Below are positions 56,206 to 63,637 of a stretch of DNA of 64,000 nucleotides, one piece after another. A model generated the notes under the pieces. The model ran no database searches. It was given only the letters and a program-made list of their open reading frames with translations, and had not been told where the DNA came from. A program made the position numbers and the translations under genes. Numbering within the stretch: the stretch's first letter is position 1; every line of letters begins with the position of its first letter. The DNA comes from Thermus parvatiensis (GTDB lineage Bacteria; Deinococcota; Deinococci; Deinococcales; Thermaceae). Location of the stretch: the NCBI RefSeq assembly GCF_001535545.1, contig NZ_CP014141.1, positions 248,001 to 312,000 of the forward strand, read 5' to 3'.

Positions 56206-56448
56206 TTACCGCTGGAGGAGGGCGTCGGTGCGCCTCGCCATCTCCCGGTCCTTCTCGGTGATCCCGCCCGCGGAGTGGGTCCACCACTCCACCGTCACCC
56301 GGCCCCACTCCACGGTGAGGCGGGGGTGGTGGTTTTCCCGCTCGGCCAGGGCCCCCACCCGGTTGGCGAAGTCCAGGGCCTCCCGGAAGTTGGGGAAGGC
56401 GAAGGTCTTGACGAGCCGCCTGGGGCTTTCCCGCTCTTCCCAGTCCAT
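56206..56448 (-). CDS. phhB: Pterin-4a-carbinolamine dehydratase
   Basis: An 80-residue protein with the whole family signature ENHHPRLTVEWGRVTVEWWTH followed by GGITEKD. The two adjacent His residues and the later His carry out dehydration of the carbinolamine formed by pterin-dependent hydroxylases; homologues also act as DCoH. ATG 56448. It is the first gene of the short minus-strand run phhB-thioesterase-DCC-mutM and lies below the tRNA terminator. Confidence 0.92.
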   Translation of the reverse strand: MDWEERESPRRLVKTFAFPNFREALDFANRVGALAERENHHPRLTVEWGRVTVEWWTHSAGGITEKDREMARRTDALLQR

Positions 56449-56467
56449 GCCTTCCAGGGTAAGGGAA

Positions 56468-56496
56468 AAGCCCCGGACCCATGGTGTCCGGGGCTT
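56468..56496 (-). terminator. Terminator downstream of tRNA-fMet
   Basis: AAGCCCCGGAC and GTCCGGGGCTT form a perfect 11-bp stem around a 7-nt loop, read on the minus strand 6 nt after the CCA end and followed by TTCCC. The T-tract is short. Confidence 0.7.
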
Positions 56497-56501
56497 GGTT
56501 C

Positions 56502-56578
<77 letters not shown>

Positions 56579-56588
56579 TCGCCATTGA

Positions 56589-57650
56589 TTAATGTAGCAA
56601 ATCCCCTTGGCCTTTGTCAACCAGGGCCTTAAGGAGGCTTCGCGCGTAGGCCAAGGTGTCCTTTAGGGCCTTTTGGTCCAGGCGGGCGAAGGTGTCCGTG
56701 GGCCAGTGCCAGTCTGGGGGCACACCCCCTTCCAGCCGGATCAGGGTGAGGGTGGGAAGGCCCCTTTGCGCCAGGGGGAGGGTGTCAAAGTAGGCCAGGC
56801 GGTAGCGCACGGGCCTCGCCCCTGGGGTCTTGCGGGCGGCCTCGAGGAGCGGCCCCCGGTAGGGGACGTAGCGGAGCATCCCCTCCCCCTCGGCGTAGAA
56901 GAGCTCCCCCCGGCCCACGTTGTCCAGGTTGAGGACGAGCGTCCCCTCGGGCAGGTGGGGGAGGAGGGCCTTGGCCCCCAAGGCCCCCACCTCCTCGCAC
57001 CCCGTGAGGGCGAGGCCGAGCCGGAAGCCCGGAGGGGGGTCGGTCTCCAGGAAGAGGGCCGTGGCCACGGCCACGCCGCTTGCGTTGTCGTTGCCCCCCT
57101 CCACGTAGGGAGCAGAAAGCTCCCGGTGCAGGAGGAGGGCGGCCTGGAGGAGGAAGTAGAGGCTTAGGGGCCATTTCAGGGGGGTGAGGGCCAAAAGGGG
57201 GGAGAGAAGGGCGAGGCAGGCGTTGAGGAGGAAGCTCCTCCGGAAGCCCTTCACCCGCTTGGGGTGGTAGAGGAAGTAGGTCTTGGCCGTGTCCACGTGG
57301 GCCATGAGGACAAGGGCCCTTGTTCCCTCCCCCTTCCAGGCAAGGAGGTTTCGCGAGGGGTGGCGGTCCAAAAGCCGCCCCCAGGGCCTCCTGCCTGTGA
57401 AGTAGAGGTAGAAGCCCAAGGCCCCCGCCAGGGGGAAAAGGGGAGAGAGGAAGCCGAGGCCCAGGAGGAGGCTTAGGGCCAAAAGCTCGGGGCCATAGCT
57501 TGGCATGCCTCGGAAGGGGATCTCCGAGGGCTTAAGGCCCTGCGCCTCCAGGAAGCCCCGGAGCCTGCGGAAAGCCTCGGCCTCGAGGGCCGTGGCGCTT
57601 CCCCGGTGGGGGAGCTTAAGGAGCTCCAAGACCTCTTCCAGCGCCTCCAC
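56589..57650 (-). CDS. M28-family metallopeptidase with membrane segments
   Basis: A 353-residue protein. Zinc ligand and catalytic motifs in order: His-x-Asp in LMAHVDTAKT near 117, GGNDNASGVAVATAL near 186 with the bridging Asp, CEEVGALGAKALL near 212 with the catalytic Glu, LNLDNVGRGE and a final DWHWPTDTF. Hydrophobic segments at ~55-85 and ~140-170 suggest membrane attachment. Start GTG 57650 with TATGCT 6 nt upstream (leaderless). Confidence 0.8.
   Translation of the reverse strand: MEALEEVLELLKLPHRGSATALEAEAFRRLRGFLEAQGLKPSEIPFRGMPSYGPELLALSLLLGLGFLSPLFPLAGALGFYLYFTGRRPWGRLLDRHPSRNLLAWKGEGTRALVLMAHVDTAKTYFLYHPKRVKGFRRSFLLNACLALLSPLLALTPLKWPLSLYFLLQAALLLHRELSAPYVEGGNDNASGVAVATALFLETDPPPGFRLGLALTGCEEVGALGAKALLPHLPEGTLVLNLDNVGRGELFYAEGEGMLRYVPYRGPLLEAARKTPGARPVRYRLAYFDTLPLAQRGLPTLTLIRLEGGVPPDWHWPTDTFARLDQKALKDTLAYARSLLKALVDKGQGDLLH
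56591..56620 (-). promoter_or_regulatory. tRNA-fMet promoter inside the peptidase gene
   Basis: On the minus strand TTGACA (56620-56615), an 18-nt spacer and TACATT (56596-56591) make a near-consensus promoter 12 nt before the tRNA 5' end. It lies in the last codons of the M28 peptidase gene (stop at 56589). Confidence 0.8.
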
Positions 57651-57656
57651 CTTCCC

Positions 57657-57664
57657 AGCATAAT
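57657..57664. promoter_or_regulatory. Overlapping divergent -10 elements (peptidase and acetyltransferase remnant)
   Basis: Minus strand TATGCT (57662-57657) is 6 nt from GTG 57650. Plus strand CATAAT (57659-57664) is 6 nt from ATG 57671. The two hexamers overlap by four bases, so the promoters must compete. The promoter survives although the plus-strand gene is broken. Confidence 0.55.
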
Positions 57665-57670
57665 GGCCTC

Positions 57671-57784
57671 ATGTGGGCCTTCCCCGAACGCTTTGAGGGG
57701 CGGTACGTGCGCTTGGAGCCCTTAAGCCTCGCCCACCTTCCCGCGCCACTTTGACCCCGAGGTCTACCGCTACCTGAGCCGGGC
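57671..57784 (+). pseudogene. N-terminal remnant of a GNAT acetyltransferase
   Basis: ATG 57671 begins MWAFPERFEGRYVRLEPLSLAHLPAPL and then hits a stop. The other frame continues [13 protein letters not shown], the expected next part of RimJ-like GNAT acetyltransferases. The sequence ends there, at the 3' end of the amidase gene on the other strand. From memory, a T. thermophilus HB8 acetyltransferase has nearly this N-terminus followed by ~150 more residues. The frame jump is not a single missing base, so this is genuine decay: a small indel plus loss of most of the gene. Confidence 0.75.
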
Positions 57785-59074
57785 CTCGAGCCACCCCCCA
57801 ATGGCCAGCACCCGGCCGTCTTCCGCATAGGGGCCCACCACCTGAAGCCCCACGGGCATCCCCTCCACCCGGGCGAAGGGTAGGGTGAGGGTGGGTACCC
57901 CAAGGAGGCTGAAGGGCAGGGTGAGGGTGATGAAGGCCTCCCGGTGGCTCTTCCTCCCTGATTCCAGCTCCACCTCCTCCGTGCCCAAGGGAGGGGCGGG
58001 GAGAGGCTGGGCGGGAAGGAGGAGAGCGTCCACGCCCCGCAGGGCCTTGACCAGCTGGAGCCGGAGGGCCTCCCGTTCCGCCACCGCATCCCGGTAGTCC
58101 TTTTCCGTGAGGGCAAGCCCCGCCAAAAGGGCCTCCCGTACCTGAGGGGAGAAGCCCTCGGGGTGCTCCTTCAGGGCCTTTTCGTGGATGCGGGCCGCCT
58201 CGTAGCGCACCAGGCGGGTGTAGACCTCGTAGACCCCGGGGAGGGGCAAGGCGACTTCCCGCACCTCGGCCCTCAAGGAGGGGAGGTCTTCCAGCAGGCG
58301 CTGGAAGGCCTTTCGTACCTCCACCCCGAGCCGCCCTTCCAGGAAGTCCAGCGGCACGCCAAAGGTGGGGTTCTGCGGGCCCTCCAAGGGGATGCTCTCC
58401 CCGGCCAGGATCTCCGTGAGGAAGTGGGCGTCCCGCACGCTCCGGGTGAGGGGCCCGGCGTGGTCCGTGGAGCGGGAGAGGGGAAGGGCCCCTTCCAGGC
58501 TCACCCGGCCGTAGGAGGGCTTGAAGCCCACCACCCCGTTGAAGCCCGCGGGGATGCGGATGGACCCCCCGGTGTCCGTGCCCAGGGAGGCGAGGCCGAT
58601 CCCTAAGGCCACGGCCACGGCGCTCCCGCCGCTAGACCCCCCGGCCTGGCGGGTGGGGTCCACGGCGTTCCGCACCGGGCCCGTCCAGGGGTTCTCCCCG
58701 GTGATGCCCAGGGCGATCTCGTGCATGTTGGTCTTGGCGAAGAGGAGGGCCCCGGCCTCCCTCAGGCGGCGCACCGCCCTCGCCTCCTCGGGAAGGGGAG
58801 GGAGGGGGGCCTTCGTCCCCGCCCGGGTGGGCATCCCCTTCACGGGGAAGAGGTCCTTTATGGTGAGGGGAAGGCCGTGGAGAGGCCCCCGCACCTGGCC
58901 CCGCCTGAGCTCCTCCGTGAGGGCCAGGGCCTCCTTGCGGGCGGCCTCCTCGTCCAGGTAGGCGAGGGCGTTCCGGTCCTGGAAGGCCTTGGCCCGCTCC
59001 AGGGCCTCCTCCAAAAGGGCGATGGGGGTGGTGGCCCCGGTCTCCAGAAGCCGCTTCGCTTCAAGCAGGTCCAT
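57770..59074 (-). CDS. Amidase, amidase-signature family
   Basis: A 434-residue amidohydrolase. The Ser-cisSer-Lys triad is visible: Lys in [11 protein letters not shown] near residue 72, and [14 protein letters not shown]...[16 protein letters not shown] near 145-180. Family members hydrolyse amides and include GatA, but no gatB/gatC is adjacent and the sequence looks like a general amidase. The ATG at 59074 is leaderless (TATAAT 5 nt upstream) and lies inside thiI, with 14 nt overlap. The 3' end abuts the acetyltransferase remnant. Confidence 0.86.
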   Translation of the reverse strand: MDLLEAKRLLETGATTPIALLEEALERAKAFQDRNALAYLDEEAARKEALALTEELRRGQVRGPLHGLPLTIKDLFPVKGMPTRAGTKAPLPPLPEEARAVRRLREAGALLFAKTNMHEIALGITGENPWTGPVRNAVDPTRQAGGSSGGSAVAVALGIGLASLGTDTGGSIRIPAGFNGVVGFKPSYGRVSLEGALPLSRSTDHAGPLTRSVRDAHFLTEILAGESIPLEGPQNPTFGVPLDFLEGRLGVEVRKAFQRLLEDLPSLRAEVREVALPLPGVYEVYTRLVRYEAARIHEKALKEHPEGFSPQVREALLAGLALTEKDYRDAVAEREALRLQLVKALRGVDALLLPAQPLPAPPLGTEEVELESGRKSHREAFITLTLPFSLLGVPTLTLPFARVEGMPVGLQVVGPYAEDGRVLAIGGWLEARLR

Positions 59075-60280
59075 GCTCCATTATAAAAGCGCCTTCCGGC
59101 TCCTCGGGTAGGGGCTTTCCGGGCCAGGTGTAGGTGAGGACCTCCCGCTCCTTTAGGGCCAGGGCCAAAAGCTCCTCCGTGGGCAGGCGGGCCTCCGTCT
59201 CTAGGACCACCTCCAGCCTCGCCCGGGTCACGGGGTGCTTGGGGGCGAAGAGGGTGCAGCACTCCTCGTCGGGGAGGATGGAGGTTTCGTAGGTGCCGAT
59301 CCTCTGGGCCTCGGCCACGATCTCCTCTTTGTCCCACCCGATGAGGGGCCGGAAGACGGGGAGGGTGGCCGCCTGGTTCACGGCGTGGAGGTTCTCCAGG
59401 GTCTGGGAGGCCACCTGGCCTAGGCTGTCCCCGGTGCAAAGGGCGAGGGCCCCTTCTTCCCTGGCGATAGCCTCGGCGATCCTCAGCATGTAGCGGCGGT
59501 AGAGGACCACCCGGTAGGCCGTGGGGGCCTCCACGATGATGTGGCGCTGGACCTCGCTGAAGGGGACGAGGTGGAGCCTCAGGCGGTGCTGGAAGCGCGC
59601 CAAGCGCTCGGCGAGGGCCTTGGCCTTCTCCCGGCTCGCCCCCGAGAGGAGGGGGAAGGGGTGGAAGTGGACGAGGACCACCTCCGCCCCCCGGCGCATG
59701 AGGCGGTAGGCGGCCACGGGAGAGTCTATCCCCCCGGAGAGGAGGGCCACCACCCGCCCCGAGACCCCGGGGGAAGGCCCCCGGGGCCCGGGTGGCGCTC
59801 CACCTCCAGGAGGGCCGCCCCGGGGAGCACCCGCACCACGAACTCCCGCTCCGCCCCCTTGAGCCGCACCTGGGCGCCCGTTTTCCCCTTCACGAAGGCC
59901 CCGAGGGCCCGTTCTATCTCCGGGGAGGTGAGGGGAAACGCCTTGTCGGAGCGCTTGGCGGTGATGCGGAAGCTCCCGAAGGCCTGGCCTTCCAGGGCCT
60001 TTTCTAGGGCGGCCTTCAGGGCCTCGAGGTCGGGCGGGGTCCTGTAGACCCGGGCGAAGCTTTCCACCCCCAGGGTGTCCTGGAGGCGGGCCTTGGCCTC
60101 GGACCAGGCCTCCTCGGGGAGGCGGAAGAGGAGGGCCATGGGCCACTCCCCCTCGAGGGCCACCCCCAGGCCCTTTAGGGCCCGCCGCACGTGGGCCTTG
60201 GCCCGCTTGAGGAAGAAGGGGCGGTTTTTCCCCTTAAGGGCGAGCTCGTGGAAGAGTTGCACGAGAAGCAGGGTTTCCAT
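59061..60280 (-). CDS. thiI: tRNA 4-thiouridine synthase ThiI, one apparent frameshift
   Basis: About 406 residues. The N-terminal ferredoxin-like and THUMP domains (~1-165) are followed by the PP-loop adenylation domain with [16 protein letters not shown]. No C-terminal rhodanese domain is present, as in many thermophiles. It adenylates U8 in tRNA for thiolation and may serve thiamine synthesis. One base is missing in C4G5 at 59765-59773; the join reads [17 protein letters not shown]. Start ATG 60280. Confidence 0.88.
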
Positions 60281-60290
60281 GACGTCCTTT

Positions 60291-60719
60291 CTAGGGGCAA
60301 AGCCCCTTGACTGCGAGGAAGAGCCGGCTGCAAAGGGAGCCTTGCCTCGCGGCCGCCTTAAGCTCCTCGGGCCGGCCGAAGCGGAAGGCCGCGTAGTAGG
60401 TCTTGCCCGGCTTGGGCTCGGGGAGGCGGGGCCTTCCCAGAAGCTTTCCCTCGTAGACCCAAAGCTCCAGGGTGTAGCCGGGCCGCTCCTCCACGCCGAA
60501 GGCTATGGGCCCGGCCTCGGCCACCTCCGCGCCGAGCTTCTCCCGGGCGACCCTTAAGGCGGCCTCCTCCAGGGTCTCCTCCCCCTCGAGGCTCACCGCG
60601 GGAAGCCCCCAGGCCCCGGCGAACTCGGGGTCGTCCTGGGGGCGGAGGACGAGGAGGAGCCCTTCCTCGCCCCAAGCGGCCAGGGCCACGGAGCGCTTCC
60701 TGGGCATCCCGGCGCGCAC
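60291..60719 (-). CDS. Degenerate Nudix-fold protein
   Basis: A 142-residue protein with a Nudix-like fold: [36 protein letters not shown], then the Nudix box position [21 protein letters not shown]. The box keeps Gly and RE but lacks the two Glu residues of the EExG part, so metal-dependent hydrolysis is doubtful. The start could be the GTG at 60719, with TAGCCT 6 nt upstream, or the ATG at 60707. It is 10 nt upstream of thiI and likely co-transcribed. Confidence 0.7.
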   Translation of the reverse strand: MRAGMPRKRSVALAAWGEEGLLLVLRPQDDPEFAGAWGLPAVSLEGEETLEEAALRVAREKLGAEVAEAGPIAFGVEERPGYTLELWVYEGKLLGRPRLPEPKPGKTYYAAFRFGRPEELKAAARQGSLCSRLFLAVKGLCP

Positions 60720-60766
60720 TTTCTTAGGCTAGCAGGATTGGGGCCGAGGCGCAAATTCCGGCCGCG

Positions 60767-61147
60767 CTATAGGGGGGCTTCCTTGCGGATCCAGGCGATG
60801 AGGGCCTCCGCCGCCACCAAGTTGGTGGCCAGGGGCACCCCGTGCACGTTGCAGACCCGCATCAGGGCCTGGACGTCCGGTTCGTGGGGCTTGGCGGTCA
60901 AGGGGTCCTGGAGGAAGACCACCGCCAACACCTTTCCCTCGGCCACCCGGGCCCCGATCTGCAGGTCCCCGCCCAAGGGACCGGAGAGCACCCGCTCCAC
61001 GGCAAGGCCCGTGGCCTCCTGGATGCGGGCCCCCGTGGTCCCCGTGGCGAGTAGGGGGTAGCGGGCCAGGACGTCCTTGTGCCGCAGGCAAAAGGCCACC
61101 ATCTCGTCCTTCTTGGCGTCGTGGGCGATGAGGGCCAGGGCCTTCAT
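60767..61147 (-). CDS. mgsA: Methylglyoxal synthase
   Basis: A 126-residue enzyme converting dihydroxyacetone phosphate to methylglyoxal. Family blocks are complete: [45 protein letters not shown] (with the catalytic Asp in GGD) and [19 protein letters not shown]. The start is ATG 61147, because TACAAT (61159-61154) is 6 nt upstream; the in-frame ATG at 61153 touches the -10. It is an overflow valve for glycolysis under phosphate stress. Confidence 0.94.
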   Translation of the reverse strand: MKALALIAHDAKKDEMVAFCLRHKDVLARYPLLATGTTGARIQEATGLAVERVLSGPLGGDLQIGARVAEGKVLAVVFLQDPLTAKPHEPDVQALMRVCNVHGVPLATNLVAAEALIAWIRKEAPL

Positions 61148-61159
61148 GGGCATATTGTA

Positions 61160-61313
61160 GGCTTGGGGCATGGGGCGCGCGCTTTGGGGTTTTGGAGGTC
61201 CGCAGGTTGGCTTCGCCACACGGGACGCCCAGGCTGGGGCTTGGGGGAGACCCCACCGCGGCGAAAGCCGGGGTGGGGCGCTTAGGGCCGGGAACAGGGG
61301 TGGGAGGTAGCCC
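61160..61313 (+). other. Structured intergenic element upstream of mazG, no gene seen
   Basis: About 150 bases between mgsA and mazG carry compact structure. CCCCACC (61251-61257) pairs with GGTGGGG (61272-61278) enclosing GGC-GAAA-GCC (61260-61269), a GNRA hairpin. GGGG-GAGA-CCCC (61244-61254) is an overlapping alternative hairpin. TGGC-TTC-GCCA is a third near 61208. The motif CCGGGGTGGGGCGCTTA (61268-61284) also occurs, with one extra G, on the minus strand at 21650-21633. It could be an mRNA leader or a dispersed intergenic repeat. Confidence 0.5.
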
Positions 61314-61640
61314 ATGGCCCTCACCTTCCGCGAAGCCCAGGAGGAGGTGGACGCCTGGATCTCCTCGTTCCGGGAGGGCTACTTCCCGCCCCTCCTGATG
61401 CTCGCCCGTCTTGCGGAGGAGCTCGGCGAGCTTGCCCGGGTCCTGGCCCACCGTCACGGCAAGACGCCGAAGCCGGGGGAGGCGGAGGGGGACCTCGCTG
61501 AGGAGCTCGGCGACCTGCTCTTCGTCCTCATCTCCCTGGCGAACCGGGAGGGGGTGGACCTCGAGGCCGCCTTCCGCCGGGTCATGGCCAAGTACCGGGC
61601 CCGGGACCGCTCGCGCTGGACCCCTAAGGATGGCGGCTAG
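61314..61640 (+). CDS. mazG: MazG-type nucleotide pyrophosphohydrolase
   Basis: A 108-residue all-helical protein with the MazG metal site: [18 protein letters not shown] near residues 30-47 and [19 protein letters not shown] near 59-77, each with ExxE or ExxD ligands. It hydrolyses NTPs or dNTPs to monophosphate. It is a short single-domain form, not the two-domain MazG. GGGAGG lies 5 nt before the ATG at 61314. Its stop overlaps the next start by 11 nt. Confidence 0.88.
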
Positions 61641-62698
61641 GGCCCTCCTCCTCGCCTTGGGGCCCTGCGGCGGGGCTTGGCCTCGGGCGCTTCGCCTACG
61701 CCTTGGTCCTGCCCCTGATGCAGGCCGTCTGGGGGCTCTCCTATGCGGAGGCGGGCTTCCTCGGGAGCGCCAACACCCTGGGCTACTTCCTCGGGGCCCT
61801 CTCCAGCCCCCTGGTGTGGGGCCGGGTGGGTTACCGCCTGGGCTTCTACGGGGCCCTCCTCCTCCAGGGGCCGGTCCTCGCCCTCACCGGGACGGGGTAC
61901 CTCCCCGCCCTCCTCCTCCGGTTCGTCCAGGGGGTGCTCGGGGCCTGGATCTTCGTGGGCGGGGCCGCCCTCCTCATGGCCTTGGGCCGCTCGGGCCGGG
62001 CGCTTGGCGCCTACTACGGGGGCGTGGGGCTCGGGCTTCTCCTGGGGCCTTGGCTCCTCCTTGCCGTCCAGGACCCCGCCGTGGCCTGGGTCCGGCTGGG
62101 GCTTGGCGCCGGGGCCCTGGGGCTCTTTGCCCTTCCCGCCCTTCCCCTCCTCCAAGAGCCCCCGCCCCCGGTAAGGGGGAAGGGGGACCTCGGGCCCGTC
62201 CGTGCCCTCCTCTGGGCCTACGGCCTCTACGGGGCGGGGTACATCGGCTACATGACCTTCGTCACCACGGCGGTGGGCGACTGGGCCCTTCTCTTCGGCC
62301 TTTTGGGCGTGGGGGCGCTTTTCACCGGCCTTTTCTGGGGGCCCTGGGTGGAGCGGGTGGGGGGAAGGCGGGGGCTTGTGCACGTCCTTTCCCTGCTCTT
62401 CCTCGGGAGCCTCCCGCCCCTCGCCCTCCACCTCCTCCCCTTGAGCGCCTTCCTCTTCGGCCTTTCCTTCCTCGGGGTGATCACCGCCATCACCCAGGCC
62501 TTCCGGGCGGTCCTGCCGCCTCCGGCCTGGCCCCGGGCCATGGGGCTTTCCACCGCCGCCTTCGCCCTGGGGCAGGCCTTAGGCCCGGGGCTTTCCGGCC
62601 TGGCGGCCGAGGCCGTGGGCTCGGGGGTGGGGGCCCTTTGGGCCTCGGCTGGGCTCCTTCTGCTCGCCCTGGGGGTGGCTTGGCTCAGCCGGCCCTGA
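61630..62698 (+). CDS. MFS transporter (YbfB/YjiJ-like), two apparent frameshifts
   Basis: About 356 residues with twelve probable helices. The usual N-terminus of this group (LGLGRFAY, then LPLMQ) appears only if one G is added in G4 at 61659-61662 and one in GG at 61679-61680: [16 protein letters not shown] then LGLGRFAYALVLPLMQ. The later part (TTG at 61703 onward) is an intact frame. The ATG at 61630 overlaps mazG. Substrate unknown. Confidence 0.72.
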
Positions 62699-63005
62699 GG
62701 CCCAGGACGAGGCCGCCCACGAAGCTCGCGCCGAAGGGGAGGTTGTAGGTGAGGGTGGCGAGGAGCCTGTCCCAAAGGTTTTGGAGGGCGGGCTGTTGCA
62801 AAAGGGGCTCCACGTCCCGCTGGATCCGGGTCCAGTCCACCTCCACGTAGCCCGCCTGGGCCAGGAGCTGGAGGGCCACGAAGAGGAGGCCGAGGGCGAT
62901 GGCCAGAAGCCGCCCCACCTTCTTCAGGGCGTAGCCCACGGCGTAGCCGGCGAGGCCGCCAAAGGTGATCTGGCCCAGGTAGGGGGTGAGGTCGGGTAGC
63001 TCCAC
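62685..63005 (-). CDS. FUN14-like small membrane protein
   Basis: A 106-residue protein with two to three hydrophobic segments (LGQITFGGLAGYAVGYALKK, LLAIALGLLFVALQLLA and a final FGASFVGGLVLGLRAG) typical of FUN14-domain proteins. Function in bacteria unknown. The GTG at 63005 follows TAGGGT by 7 nt (leaderless). The upstream open frame to 63041 is Arg/Pro-rich and unlikely to be translated. It overlaps the MFS gene end by 14 nt. Confidence 0.68.
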   Translation of the reverse strand: MELPDLTPYLGQITFGGLAGYAVGYALKKVGRLLAIALGLLFVALQLLAQAGYVEVDWTRIQRDVEPLLQQPALQNLWDRLLATLTYNLPFGASFVGGLVLGLRAG

Positions 63006-63063
63006 GGTTCCCACCCTAGCGCGGGGAGGGCGGCGGGGCAAGCGCCCTTTTGCGCCCGGGCCG

Positions 63064-63621
63064 TTAGGCGCCCTCTAGGCCAAGGAGGCGGGCCTCCTGC
63101 TTCATGGCCTCGAGGACGAAGGCCATGTGCTCTTCCAGGGGCACCCCGAGCTCCTCGGCCCCAAGCCGGATCTCCTCCCGGTTCACCCCCTTGGCGAAGG
63201 CCTTGTCCTTGAACTTCTTCTTGAGGCTGGGGAGCTCCAGGCCCAGGATGGACCGGTCCGGCCGTACGTACACCGCGGCGGTGATGAGGCCCGTGAGCTC
63301 GTCCACGGCGAAGAGGGCCTTGGCCATGCGGGTTCTGCGGGGGGTGCCGGTGTAGCTGGCGTGGCCCAGGATGGCCTCGAGGACCTCCTCGGGGTAGCCC
63401 AGGCGCCTAAGCTCCTCCACGGCCCTGTAGGGATGCTCCTCGGGGTACTTCTCGTAGTCCATGTCGTGGAGGACGCCGGCGATGGCCCAAAGCTCCTCGT
63501 CCTCCCCATAGCGGCGGGCGTAGGCCCGCATGGCCACCTCCACCGCCCGCATGTGCCGTCTCAGGGAGGCGCTTTCCGTCCAGGCCTCCATGAGGGCGAG
63601 GGCTTCCTCAAAGCTCGGCAT
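63064..63621 (-). CDS. HD-domain phosphohydrolase
   Basis: A 185-residue protein with HD-domain metal ligands: His in LRRHMRAVEVAM, His-Asp in AGVLHDMDYEKYPEEHP near residue 51, and Asp in ALFAVDELTGLI. It lacks GGDEF or other signalling domains. Possible activities are nucleotidase or cyclic-nucleotide hydrolysis. The leaderless ATG at 63621 follows TATACT by 7 nt. It is divergent from ispF with an overlapping promoter. Confidence 0.78.
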   Translation of the reverse strand: MPSFEEALALMEAWTESASLRRHMRAVEVAMRAYARRYGEDEELWAIAGVLHDMDYEKYPEEHPYRAVEELRRLGYPEEVLEAILGHASYTGTPRRTRMAKALFAVDELTGLITAAVYVRPDRSILGLELPSLKKKFKDKAFAKGVNREEIRLGAEELGVPLEEHMAFVLEAMKQEARLLGLEGA

Positions 63622-63625
63622 GCCC

Positions 63626-63634
63626 TAAAGTATA
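63626..63634. promoter_or_regulatory. Overlapping divergent -10 elements for ispF and the HD gene
   Basis: Plus strand TAAAGT (63626-63631) is 6 nt from the ispF ATG at 63638. Minus strand TATACT (63634-63629) is 7 nt from the ATG at 63621. They overlap by three bases. The whole gap between the two start codons is 16 nt. Confidence 0.6.
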
Positions 63635-63637
63635 TCC

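Noticed and set aside
57770..59074. Amidase as the GatA subunit of tRNA amidotransferase
   Set aside because: The signature residues fit the whole amidase family. No gatB or gatC is adjacent, and the sequence lacks a clear GatA-specific context, so only the general family is called.
61192..61398. Short plus-strand ORF over the intergenic element before mazG
   Set aside because: It starts with TTG, is Gly/Pro/Ser/Arg-rich, runs into mazG in another frame and overlaps strong RNA structure. No ribosome site or conserved sequence.
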